Below, one piece after another: positions 8,901 through 17,894 of a stretch of DNA of 64,000 nucleotides. The notes under the pieces were generated by a model. It was not told where the DNA came from and did no database searches. It was given only the letters and a program-made list of their open reading frames with translations. The stretch's first letter is position 1. The number at the start of each line of letters is the position of its first letter. A program made the translations under genes and the position numbers. Origin of the DNA: RGIG8700 sp045648505. GTDB taxonomy: Bacteria; Bacillota; Clostridia; RGIG6154. Location: contig JAZROD010000032.1 in NCBI GenBank assembly GCA_045648505.1, forward strand, positions 3,014 to 67,013, written 5' to 3'.

Positions 8901-10044
8901 TTTCGGCAAAGTGCAGAGCGTTATTATGGAAGCTGCGGTGCTTGACCTTTACAATAGCTCTAAAACAGTAAACCTTGCAGATGAAAGCTTAAATCTTCTT
9001 TATGATGATGTAACAAACTTTTCAAAGCTTGATGCAAAATACAATACAACAATTTACAGTGCATATTTAAAAACTTTGAATAATGCAGGTAAAATGGCAG
9101 TAATTGATGCAGTGTCTGGCAATAACTTTTCTTCAATGGAAGACCTTGGTAAAGCACTTCTTAAAGCAATATTTACAAAGGCTGTTAATATGACAGACAG
9201 AAAAGGCGTTCTCCATGTTGAAGAAATCTTAACAAAAAATAATGCTGCAGCAATCGGACTTGATTTAAATACTTACTTTGCATCTTCTTATGCAGGCAGA
9301 GTAAACAGTGCAATTTCAGTTGCAGGTGAATATCAGGATGCAGATGCATTGAAGCTTGCAATAGATACCCTGATTACTCAGTATAAAAATGAAACACCTG
9401 CAGGAGGCGGCGGAGGCGGCGGTTCTTCAGGAGGAGGAATCAGCGGCGGTGTTGTTGGTGATGTTACAAACAACAATCCTGTGATTATTCCTGTAGAGAA
9501 CACAAACACAGGATTCAGAGATATTAACGATGCATTATGGGCAGAAAAAGCAATTAATGCTCTTGTAAATGATGGAATTATCTCAGGATATCCTGATAAT
9601 ACATTCAAGCCAAACAAAAATATTACAAGAGAAGAGATTATAAAAATTATTTGTGTTGCATATGACATTCAGCCTGACAGTAATTATGTTGAAAGATTCA
9701 GTGATGCAAGCTACAGCGAGTGGTATGCACCTTACATAAATGCAGCTTATAAAAACGGCATAACTCTCGGGAAAGAAGATAAATCATTTGGTATTGGAGA
9801 AGGTGTTACAAGACAAGATTTACTTGTAATGCTTTACAGAATGATTGAAGAAAAAGCTGAAACAGAAACAGAAGAATTTAAGGATTCAGCAGACATTGCT
9901 GATTATGCAAAAGAAGCGGTTATGTACTTTGCATCAAAAGGTTTTGTTTCAGGATATGAAGACGGCAGCTTTAAGCCGCTTAATGTGTGCACAAGAGCAG
10001 AAGCTGCGATGATAGTCTATAATTGTTTAGGAGGTAATAACTGA
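5986..10044 (+). CDS. SLH-anchored surface protein with two modules and an Ig-like domain
   Basis: A 1,352-residue exported protein. Residues 1-27 form a signal peptide. Two copies of the operon's shared module lie at about 32-270 (nearly the same as copy 1 of the preceding gene) and 345-555 (VDFSQSFNAKIFADG onward). An SbsA/Big_5-like Ig domain spans about 620-715. Further beta-rich and helical regions lead to a glycine/serine linker at about 1139-1160. Three SLH domains (about 1175-1352) start with FRDINDALWAEKAINALV; they bind pyruvylated cell-wall polymer and hold the protein on the surface. It is the most likely anchor for the non-anchored secreted partners. The stop overlaps the next ATG by one base, so translation is coupled. 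Confidence 0.9.
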   Translation: MKKMPLRITALLLCASLIFALFTCASAQGATEYITFDLREAGANAQIFGTQATAEAIATAQTGVLTTDNTTAGYSSYPSKQLDIDSGRGIRIVQVLNKEAFDAKKDVNGLIYDKTGTIPFKILTDENASNGILIGTSNGNEQVLTLNAEKEMSKLYIYYTTTSNTTPNITVTYADNSTDIKPFGIKGAEWNEANITTGYWGQKFKLFYNINHSLSDSMSIATAAADADRHPNIAVIDLNSTKKVKSLSFKLSDGWRTTAVIGITGQVATSEEINAYYRVQIDELLAQLPADAENIDDTNYIAYGSIVEQIEAINEGKNILSEQEMEFIASIKEAINDVLNSYSPYITVDFSQSFNAKIFADGGSAIADYDNPLMYIPAYANVSGTWVPATNRALNRPAFNALKSGDGNIYSNKGIPFAVNVTGGLAFGGRSNPMNDEIINLNGVYADSLHIMLPATKGSDENRTYKAKVTYADNTEEEFALKFKGINVSAPTDCDYLAVQNMYIYNANGDVDGNLRYLEVLELDTDFSKPVKSITFSNTDQYGGYAVIGLTAEIADENSIKADIEAKIASVIQKEMAKAEYEINGIYDLVNHYEANFENETLTGKAEFDAYYMQYVNSVARVNSATSSTDLSETKAEITFENEMNSADLLEKVTVTLNGAETKDYTATYANKVLKISFKNNLEYDKRYVITIPSGVVSNGGMQMTNAYTYAFDAVEPIGFETYSVSSNNVAVKLKNFTLGAGQSYFMTVAHIASDGSVKKSYLVKGTLAKDAFKEKTFNFEPLATGEKYVTYTLDSVSALNSIVKEKGTEPAVTTDGTINEKLLVHPVDLATNSVKIEGVMPGKDVVNIVIINPGMNISANGEYTDAVQNQISVKTAENGYYCASLKLNNQTSGVFNVYAGDENGTFFFASDTNKNDIIRNVLNSGNETLIKENLDDIYQNFGLDTFVPVTVSDDDVMTSKIIAGAPYSENDFGKVQSVIMEAAVLDLYNSSKTVNLADESLNLLYDDVTNFSKLDAKYNTTIYSAYLKTLNNAGKMAVIDAVSGNNFSSMEDLGKALLKAIFTKAVNMTDRKGVLHVEEILTKNNAAAIGLDLNTYFASSYAGRVNSAISVAGEYQDADALKLAIDTLITQYKNETPAGGGGGGGSSGGGISGGVVGDVTNNNPVIIPVENTNTGFRDINDALWAEKAINALVNDGIISGYPDNTFKPNKNITREEIIKIICVAYDIQPDSNYVERFSDASYSEWYAPYINAAYKNGITLGKEDKSFGIGEGVTRQDLLVMLYRMIEEKAETETEEFKDSADIADYAKEAVMYFASKGFVSGYEDGSFKPLNVCTRAEAAMIVYNCLGGNN

Positions 10045-12839
10045 TGAAAAGAATAATATGTTTAACTTTAACAATATTGTTTTTGTTAAGTTTATCTGCC
10101 TATGCAAGCAATAGCTATTCAGACTTTGCAACAGGTATGGGCTTTATGGAAAAAGCAGATGATGCACAGGTGACAAGAGGTCAGTTTGCAGAAGTGCTTT
10201 GTAAGGCTTTAGGAATTAATCTTGGAACCGATGCGGATGTGGCAACTGATTGGTACAACGGATTGTTCACAGAGGACAATACCGATACTGTAGTTGATAA
10301 CAGCGGTTTTTCTCAGAAGTTTTTAGATGTTCCTTCAACACATACATATTATGAAGCAATAACAAAAATTTCAGACCTTGGTCTTATGATAGGAACTGCA
10401 GAAAATATGTTTGATCCGGACTCTGTAATTTTAGAGCAAGAAGCTGTTAAAGTGCTTGTTACTATAACAGGTAATTCATATTTTGCTAACACTAAAGGCG
10501 GATATCCTTACGGATACAATCTTGTTGCGGCAACAAACGGTATGTTTGAAGGTTGCACATATAAGGGTGACAGTCCTCTTACAGAGGAAACTCTTGCAGT
10601 ATTCTTGTTCAATACTTTGAATATGGATCTTACCGTAAACAATTTTGAGTATGGCAAGGTGGTATTCTCAGTTGCAGAGGGACAAAACATCCTTAAAAGA
10701 TCCCATAATATCTCTTTCGATGAAGGAAGAGTTACTGCTAATGAGTTTACAGCTTTATATTCAATGCCAGAAGCCGGTGAAGATAAAGTTATAATCAACG
10801 GCGTAAAATACGGTATTAAAGATGCATCATATGTAAGAGATTTTATTGGCTATGACATTGAATTTTATTACAATGCAGAAGATAATGAAATTAAATACGC
10901 ATACATTGACAGTAGCTGCGAAATAGAAAGATTTAATAGCTTTGAAATAGAAAAATTCAAGGATTACAGACTCTATTATTACATAGATGAAGAAAAGTCA
11001 GATACAGACTATATTGACCTTTCGCGCAATCTTAATGTTATTTACAACGGTACCTATATGAAAGAATATACTGATGATGTATTCAAGTTCCCGTTTGGTG
11101 ATGTAACTGTTATTAAGTCACAGTTAGAATCACAGTATGATACAGTTGTAATAAACGATTATGAGCCTTACTATCTTACAGATGTAAAGAGTGACAAAAC
11201 AGGTATTTATGCATCAAAAGTAACAGAAAGTAATGCACAGTTCTTTGATTTAAGCAGAGTTAAAATCAATTGCTACGATGGAGAAAACAAACCTGTTTCT
11301 CTTGAAAGTTTGAAAGCAGGAACTTTAGTTGAGATCGCCAAAGGTGATGACTGTGCAATAATTAAAGCTGCCTCAAAAAAACTTGAGGGTGTAACAATTA
11401 AAGCAATTGAATTTGATGAAAAAATAACCTTCATCACACCTGACGGTGAAACTTATACTGCTTATGATATATGGTATAATGCATCAAAATTTAAACCTGT
11501 TGCAGGCGGTAGCTATTCACTGTATGTTAACTCTTTTGGTTATGTATGTAAAATAGACAGAACCACAGGTGAGCTTACAGCAGATTACCACCTTTATCTC
11601 AACGCTGAATACGGCAGCAGAGGTGGATTAAACGACAAGAACATCAAGTTGAAGGCAGTAAATAATAAGGGTGCAGTTGTTGTTTATGATATTAATGAAA
11701 ATGTAAGAGTTTACAAAGGCAACAGTATAATAAAAGGAAAAAATGCCAAGGAACTTTATGATAAGCTTACAGCTTCAGGAGTTTTAGTTGAAAATACAGC
11801 TTTCTTAGTAACTTTATCTGAAGAAGGAAAGGTAACAAAGCTTGAATTCCCATCATCTGATGATGTAAGAAAGAATATGCTTGGTGTAATGTCTTCTGGT
11901 GACAGCGTTGCATACTTGACATCACCAGAAAATATGTTTGAAAACAGAACGGTTATTTCTCAGGCAAAAGTTGTTTTCAGAATAAATAATAAAGCAACAG
12001 ATGAAAACAAAAAATATGCAACAGTTACATCATCAGAATTTGCAGACGGCAATACATACAAAATGATTGCATATAACAGAAACAGCGATTCTGTTTTGGC
12101 TGAATGTGTTATTGTGTATGCTGATGAGGCAAGTGTAAGTATCAGCCAATATACAAACAAAATTTACATTGTTGAAAAAGTTCTCTCTCAGGTTAACGAA
12201 GAAGGAGAAAGCATCAGCACATTAAATGGTTATGCGGTATCAAGAGATTCAAATTCACTTGAACAGGTTGTTCTCCCTTCATCTGCTGATAATGAATTTG
12301 CTACAGTTAAAGATTTCTTTGGAAATACATACACCCTTAAAAAGGGAGATGTGGTTCTTGTAAGAACCTTTAACGGTATGGCAGACGATGTTTATCTTGT
12401 TTACAGAAGTCAGGATTTAAACAACAATGGAAGTCTTGGTGATTTGGTCGGAACATCAAATGTTTTTGATGCACCAAATGTAAATACAAATCCTTACGGT
12501 GTAACAAACCAGCTTGCTGCACAAAGTAACAATATGAACAAATATCGCTCAGGCAGTACAAGATTTTTTGCAGGCTATGTAACGGATATTGAAAACAGCA
12601 GATATATCTCTTACACAAATTATCTTGCAAATGCAGAAAAAGACCTTAAAGACAGCAAATATCTTACTGAAACAACAGTACTTCCAAATAATATTGTTGT
12701 AATTGAAAGTAAGCCTTTCACAGTAAGAACAGGCACTTATGCTGATATTAAAACATATAAAAATTACGGTGATGAATGTTCGAGAATTTTAATTAACACA
12801 GATTCAGGACGAGTAAGACAATTATTAATATTTAACTGA
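10044..12839 (+). CDS. SLH-domain surface protein
   Basis: A 931-residue exported protein. Residues 1-22 are a signal peptide ending AYA. Residues about 25-195 contain SLH-like repeats, for example VTRGQFAEVLCKALGI, FLDVPSTHTYYEAITKISDLGLM and ILEQEAVKVLVTITG, so anchoring is N-terminal, the opposite of the preceding gene. The remaining 730 residues are beta-rich with many short aromatic and acidic segments, and I recognise no enzyme domain. GGAGG at 10030-10034 lies 9 bases before the ATG, inside the end of the previous gene. It may be a second scaffold or surface-array protein of the cluster. Function beyond cell-wall attachment is unknown. Confidence 0.87.
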   Translation: MKRIICLTLTILFLLSLSAYASNSYSDFATGMGFMEKADDAQVTRGQFAEVLCKALGINLGTDADVATDWYNGLFTEDNTDTVVDNSGFSQKFLDVPSTHTYYEAITKISDLGLMIGTAENMFDPDSVILEQEAVKVLVTITGNSYFANTKGGYPYGYNLVAATNGMFEGCTYKGDSPLTEETLAVFLFNTLNMDLTVNNFEYGKVVFSVAEGQNILKRSHNISFDEGRVTANEFTALYSMPEAGEDKVIINGVKYGIKDASYVRDFIGYDIEFYYNAEDNEIKYAYIDSSCEIERFNSFEIEKFKDYRLYYYIDEEKSDTDYIDLSRNLNVIYNGTYMKEYTDDVFKFPFGDVTVIKSQLESQYDTVVINDYEPYYLTDVKSDKTGIYASKVTESNAQFFDLSRVKINCYDGENKPVSLESLKAGTLVEIAKGDDCAIIKAASKKLEGVTIKAIEFDEKITFITPDGETYTAYDIWYNASKFKPVAGGSYSLYVNSFGYVCKIDRTTGELTADYHLYLNAEYGSRGGLNDKNIKLKAVNNKGAVVVYDINENVRVYKGNSIIKGKNAKELYDKLTASGVLVENTAFLVTLSEEGKVTKLEFPSSDDVRKNMLGVMSSGDSVAYLTSPENMFENRTVISQAKVVFRINNKATDENKKYATVTSSEFADGNTYKMIAYNRNSDSVLAECVIVYADEASVSISQYTNKIYIVEKVLSQVNEEGESISTLNGYAVSRDSNSLEQVVLPSSADNEFATVKDFFGNTYTLKKGDVVLVRTFNGMADDVYLVYRSQDLNNNGSLGDLVGTSNVFDAPNVNTNPYGVTNQLAAQSNNMNKYRSGSTRFFAGYVTDIENSRYISYTNYLANAEKDLKDSKYLTETTVLPNNIVVIESKPFTVRTGTYADIKTYKNYGDECSRILINTDSGRVRQLLIFN

Positions 12840-12855
12840 TTTTGGAGGTTGACAA

Positions 12856-13761
12856 ATGAGTTTTACAAAGAAGAACCTGTTGCCGGTCATAAAGAATTCT
12901 GGGTTTAGTATGGATGGCTATTATGTCTGGTGCGGTTCAGCGATAAAAGGTGATGATGGTAAATATTATTTATTTGCTTCAAGATGGCCTGAAAATAAAA
13001 GCTTTCCGGATGGTTATATGAGTGAGTCTGAAATTGTACTTGCAACCACAGAAGATTTAGACAAACCATTTAAGTTTGAAAAAGTAATAATAGGTAAAAG
13101 GGAAGACAAATATTGGGATTCCGTTATGGCGCACAACCCAATGATAACAAAAATCGGGGATGAATATGTCTTGTTTTACATAAGCACCATTGATGGTAGT
13201 TGTGAAAAAAGATGTGTTGGATATGCCCGTTCAAAAAGTCTTACCGATGGTTGGGAAAGAGCAGAAAATCATATAGATTTACCTTTGAATTCCAACAACC
13301 CATGTTGCATTATTGATGATGATAAAGTTCTTATGTATTTCAGAGACGGCAGTCTAAAAGTTTCTGTTGCAAAAGCAGACAGATATGACGGAAGCTATAC
13401 AGTAATTAAAACAGATTTATTCCCAAAGGGAATGATAGAAGATATGTTTGTTTATAAAGAAAACGGCAAATATATTATGATTGCAGAAGATGCAGGCGGT
13501 GCATACACAGGAATAGAAAAATCAGGAGCAAAATTTTTATCTGATGATGGTATTAACTGGGAGCCTGCGGAAGATGTACTTGTGTACGATTTTAATGTAG
13601 AGTACACAGATGGTGAAAAAATCGAGCTTCAAAGACGAGAAAGACCAATGATTCTTTTTGATAAAGAGTATGATTATCTCTTCACAACCGCAAAAACAGG
13701 CGGTGAACAGAAATTAACAGGTGGCCACACCTGGAATATGGTTCAGAAAGTGGCAAAATAA
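12856..13761 (+). CDS. GH43-like beta-propeller glycosidase
   Basis: A 301-residue protein without a signal peptide, so cytoplasmic. It has the repeated blade pattern of five-bladed propellers of the GH43/GH32/GH117 type: YYVWCGSAIKGDDGKYYLFASRW, AHNPMITKIGDEYVLFY, IEDMFVYKENGKYIMIAED and RERPMILFDKEYDYLFT. Acidic residues in the AHNP, IEDMF and QRRERP segments are candidates for the active site, but I cannot assign them firmly. Family members remove arabinose, xylose or galactose-type residues. A GGAGG site lies 7 bases before the start, and the gene sits between two secreted-protein genes. It probably finishes off imported oligosaccharides. Confidence 0.75.
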   Translation: MSFTKKNLLPVIKNSGFSMDGYYVWCGSAIKGDDGKYYLFASRWPENKSFPDGYMSESEIVLATTEDLDKPFKFEKVIIGKREDKYWDSVMAHNPMITKIGDEYVLFYISTIDGSCEKRCVGYARSKSLTDGWERAENHIDLPLNSNNPCCIIDDDKVLMYFRDGSLKVSVAKADRYDGSYTVIKTDLFPKGMIEDMFVYKENGKYIMIAEDAGGAYTGIEKSGAKFLSDDGINWEPAEDVLVYDFNVEYTDGEKIELQRRERPMILFDKEYDYLFTTAKTGGEQKLTGGHTWNMVQKVAK

Positions 13762-13782
13762 ACAAAGAAAGGGGTCGCAACC

Positions 13783-16700
13783 ATGAGAAAATTAACGAGA
13801 GTATCAGCTTTTTTGCTGGTGTTGTTTATGCTCTCTCCTTTTATTGCTAAAGCAGAAACCGGCGTTTGCTATATGCCTGTTGATTTTTCTCAGAGCTTTA
13901 ATGCTAAAGTGTTTGCACCTGGCGGAGAAGAAATTTCGGATTTCAGCGACCCCTTAAATTATATCGGAGCATATAAGCAAATTGAAGGAGAATGGACGCC
14001 TACTACAGAAAGAGCCCTTAACAAGACTGGCTTTGATGAAGCAAAGGATGCAAAAGGTCTTATTTATTCTGATTTGAAAATTCCATTTGATGTAAATACA
14101 GATGGTGGTCTTGCTTTTGGCGGAAGGACAAATCCTTTAGAATCCGTAACGGCTGACATTAATTCTTTAGTTGCAGATAAGCTTCATATTTTAATGCCAA
14201 TAACAAAAGTCATTGATAAGACAAAAGACTATAATATAACCGTTCTCTATGAAGACGGGACAAAAGATGAAAACACTTTTGAGTTTACAGGGATTACCTA
14301 CTTAAAAACTGAAGGTGGGGTGGCGGTTAATAATTCTTACATAAAGGATGCCGTAGGAACTGTAGACCAGAATATAAGATATTATGATGTAATAAGTGTT
14401 GAAACAGACATAAACAAAACAATCGATGCAATAAGCTTTTATACTAATGATCGTTACGGCGGATTTGCGGTAATCGGTATAACTGCAGAGTTTCCGCAAA
14501 ACAGTTTTGAAAGTTATAAAAGTGTGCTAAATGCAGAGTTTTTGACTGAAAATACTAAAACTACAGAAGATAAAATAACTTTTGCTGAAATATTAGAAAA
14601 CAGTTATTTTATAAATGAGAATTACAGACAGAATCTTTCAGGATACACAAACGGAAAATATTTCTTCAGTCCTGCAAATGAAACAGAAAAGGATGTAGAT
14701 CCATATACTTCGCCCCTTTATAACAGCGAATATATGCTTAATTTAGATGTTATAATAAATGAATTATCTGACGATTATGTATTAAAAACAAATTACGCAG
14801 AATATGATTTAAGTCATCTGAAAAATAAAGACAGAGCAGTATATATAAAAGATAGCTTATGCCTTTATCCTGACAGTAATTACTACAAATCAGTAAATTT
14901 TATAGCGTATAACAACAAAAGTACAGATATTTCAGATTATCCGGTTGAAATTACTTATGCTGATGGAAGCTATGATATAAAAAATATCACATTGTTACAA
15001 GGAAATGGAAGTCTGCCTGAACATAAAATCAACAAAATGCTTTTTAATACAGGGAAGGTACATGCTGACATTTTATGGGCAAGTATGGGTGAAAGCACTT
15101 CAGGACGAAATGAAATACTTCCTCCCGTAGTGTTTGAACCTACGACCGATGTAAATGGTATGGGATATATTTATGAATACAGTATTACTGTACCTGAAAA
15201 TAAAAGAGTAGTTTCTGTAAAGTTTGGTGAAGCAGGGAAGCCCTGTTATCTTTTAGCTGTGACCTGTAACTCGGCAGAAATAAATGAAGAGTTTATTGAA
15301 AGAGAACTGGAAAACATCAGTGATGAGGATATTGAAAATAATTCTGCATACGAGAAGATGTTTTACATCACAGGACTGGCAAACGGTATGAAAATTGCAC
15401 AGCTCCCACAGAAATATTATGAAATTTCAGAAAGACTTGATACTGAATTTCAGGGAGAAATAACCTATAATATTTCAGATTTCAGCTTGATTTCTAAGTA
15501 TGTGAACCAAAACAGACAATTACTGGAAAATGGAGCAGATATATGCTTTAATATACTTCCGGGTGAGTATAAAATCACATCAGCTATTGAGATTGATTCC
15601 ACAAACTGTGGTAAAGAAGCAGGCAAAGTTATAATTAAAGCAAAAGAGAAAAATACTGTATTTTTAAGTGGAGCAATTGATATAGATAAATCTCTATTTA
15701 CTCTCGTTAAAGATACAAATCCAAGAATAAGAGAAGAAAACAGAGATAAAATTTATGTAGCAAAGCTTGATTTACCGATTTCTATTAAAGATAAAACAAG
15801 ATATATAGGTTATATAAATTTAATAAAAGACGAAGAAACTTTACCTATTGCATCTTATCCTGATAAGGGATATGCACATTTTGAAAAGATAACTGAAACA
15901 GGAGATGGATTTTACTATACAGATAATCCGCAGAATGATTGGGGTAGTGCAAAAGATGTTATGGTTGAAGGGTATCTTTCAAATGACTATGGTTATGAAA
16001 TCACATCAGGAGAAATTGATAGCAATAACAAAATAATCAGGCTTAAAGATGCGACAGCTTCTGATAAATATAAAAACAGAAGATACAGATTGACAAATAT
16101 TCTTGAAGAGCTTGACAGTGCAGATGAATGGTATTTTGATAAAGCAGATTCAAAGCTTTATTATATGCCAAAAACTGTAAAAGACCTTGAAAATCTGCAA
16201 CTTGCATACTATGACGGAAATATCATAAATATTTCAGATGCAGAAAATGTTGTTATAGAAAATATCACATTTAAAAATTCACGTGGTGATGCAATAAGAG
16301 TTACAAACAGTAACAATATAAACATTAAAGGATGTATGTTTTACAATCTTTCTGTTTGGTCAACTTATGTAACAAATAGCACAAATGCTGTTTTTGAAGA
16401 AAATGTTGTAAGAAACACTGCGGCAGGTATAACTATTGCAGGTGGGGATTATGAAAACCTGATTCCATCAGGCAATGTTATCAAAAACAATTTGATGTAT
16501 AATATTGGTTGGTATTGCGGATATGGAAGAAACTTACCAATCGTATTAAATGATGTGGGCGGTAAGGTTATAAATAATACTGCATATAATCTTCCTTTTC
16601 ACGCAATCAATTATTTCGGAAACGACAATTTAATTGCATATAACGAGCTTTATGACCTTTGCAACGAAACAAATGATGTTGCTGCTATTTATTCAAACGG

Positions 16701-17874
16701 TAAATATTATGAAAGAGGTAGTCAGGTTTGCTATAACTATATTCACGATATAGACCACGAATATAATTTTGCAGAGTATGAGCCTGAAACAACATGGAGC
16801 TTTAACGGTGTTCAATGTGTGTATCTTGATAATGCCTTAAATGGACAAAGTGTTCATCACAACATTTTTAAAGATGTTTTAGGTGGTGTAAATGTAAACT
16901 GCGGACAATATAATGAGGTATTTTCAAATACTATGATAAATACAAAGCACGAATCTGTTAATGTTACAAGCTACGAAAGCGGAAATGCTGAAAGAGTTGC
17001 ATCCTTTATTTCCAATTATCAGGAGAAAAAGGATAACGAAAGCTATGCTAAATACAAAGGCTTTGTAAATCCTGAAGATACCAATTATGCAGGCAGACCT
17101 GCCTATAACAAAGTTAATAATAATCTGATAATTAACGGCAAATTGGTTTATACACAGGAAAATGTTAACTATTCCGGAAATTTTGATAATAATCATATTA
17201 TGGAAGAAACAGACGAAATTGACGAGAACGGAATTTTAAACAGTAATTCAGAAACTGCAAATAAAAATCCACAACTTTTGTCAAAAGAGAATTTTAATGT
17301 TTTGCATTTTGGTATTTCAGATGATTTTTGTGAAGAAATTCATAATAGATTTGGTATAGAATCAAATGTGATTCAAGACAATAATTCCTTTGAGTTTGTA
17401 ATAGATGATGAATTCAAAACGGGTAGTTATGAAATTTACATTTCAGGCAACAAGTTAGGAAACACAAACAAGAGTTTTGTGGCAAACAGTCTTCCGGTTT
17501 ACGGAAATATAGAATACAATATAGTGCCTTTAGCAAAAGGATTGAAAATTAAAGGTGAAAATTATAAAGCAACGTCTTTTCTGTCAGAACAAAAAATAGG
17601 AGATTTTTGCTTACTTGATGAGAACGGATGCGAAATTGAAAATATCAATAATCATCTTGGCGAAACTGTAAGATTAACAGGTAATATCAATAATTTTAAT
17701 AATAAAGGCAAAGTTTATATTGCATTTTACGGAAAAAGCGGAATGCTTATGTTAGAGGAAGCGGACAGAGATATGTATATAACACTTCCAGAAAAAGAAA
17801 TCAAAGATATAAAAGTGTTTATATGGGATATATCAAAACTATTTCCGTATGATGATTTCATTAATGTAGTATAG
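13783..17874 (+). CDS. Secreted beta-helix protein with two N-terminal modules (GH141-like)
   Basis: A 1,363-residue exported protein. Residues 1-25 are a signal peptide. A shared operon module lies at about 29-240 (VDFSQSFNAKVFAPGG to YGGFAVIGIT) and a divergent second copy at about 315-500. Residues about 560-1140 form a right-handed parallel beta-helix with many N-rich rungs, for example IENITFKNSRGDAIRVTNS and VSVNCGQYNEVFSNT-type turns. It includes the ADEWYFDKADSKLYYMP segment, also found in two other helix proteins here. This layout resembles GH141 (alpha-fucosidase/xylanase) proteins. The C-terminal domain ends KVFIWDISKLFP, related to the tail motif of the first and last secreted proteins. 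There is no cell-wall anchor. Enzyme activity is likely but not proven. Confidence 0.82.
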   Translation: MRKLTRVSAFLLVLFMLSPFIAKAETGVCYMPVDFSQSFNAKVFAPGGEEISDFSDPLNYIGAYKQIEGEWTPTTERALNKTGFDEAKDAKGLIYSDLKIPFDVNTDGGLAFGGRTNPLESVTADINSLVADKLHILMPITKVIDKTKDYNITVLYEDGTKDENTFEFTGITYLKTEGGVAVNNSYIKDAVGTVDQNIRYYDVISVETDINKTIDAISFYTNDRYGGFAVIGITAEFPQNSFESYKSVLNAEFLTENTKTTEDKITFAEILENSYFINENYRQNLSGYTNGKYFFSPANETEKDVDPYTSPLYNSEYMLNLDVIINELSDDYVLKTNYAEYDLSHLKNKDRAVYIKDSLCLYPDSNYYKSVNFIAYNNKSTDISDYPVEITYADGSYDIKNITLLQGNGSLPEHKINKMLFNTGKVHADILWASMGESTSGRNEILPPVVFEPTTDVNGMGYIYEYSITVPENKRVVSVKFGEAGKPCYLLAVTCNSAEINEEFIERELENISDEDIENNSAYEKMFYITGLANGMKIAQLPQKYYEISERLDTEFQGEITYNISDFSLISKYVNQNRQLLENGADICFNILPGEYKITSAIEIDSTNCGKEAGKVIIKAKEKNTVFLSGAIDIDKSLFTLVKDTNPRIREENRDKIYVAKLDLPISIKDKTRYIGYINLIKDEETLPIASYPDKGYAHFEKITETGDGFYYTDNPQNDWGSAKDVMVEGYLSNDYGYEITSGEIDSNNKIIRLKDATASDKYKNRRYRLTNILEELDSADEWYFDKADSKLYYMPKTVKDLENLQLAYYDGNIINISDAENVVIENITFKNSRGDAIRVTNSNNINIKGCMFYNLSVWSTYVTNSTNAVFEENVVRNTAAGITIAGGDYENLIPSGNVIKNNLMYNIGWYCGYGRNLPIVLNDVGGKVINNTAYNLPFHAINYFGNDNLIAYNELYDLCNETNDVAAIYSNGKYYERGSQVCYNYIHDIDHEYNFAEYEPETTWSFNGVQCVYLDNALNGQSVHHNIFKDVLGGVNVNCGQYNEVFSNTMINTKHESVNVTSYESGNAERVASFISNYQEKKDNESYAKYKGFVNPEDTNYAGRPAYNKVNNNLIINGKLVYTQENVNYSGNFDNNHIMEETDEIDENGILNSNSETANKNPQLLSKENFNVLHFGISDDFCEEIHNRFGIESNVIQDNNSFEFVIDDEFKTGSYEIYISGNKLGNTNKSFVANSLPVYGNIEYNIVPLAKGLKIKGENYKATSFLSEQKIGDFCLLDENGCEIENINNHLGETVRLTGNINNFNNKGKVYIAFYGKSGMLMLEEADRDMYITLPEKEIKDIKVFIWDISKLFPYDDFINVV

Positions 17875-17894
17875 AAAGAGAGGGTTTAAAAACT

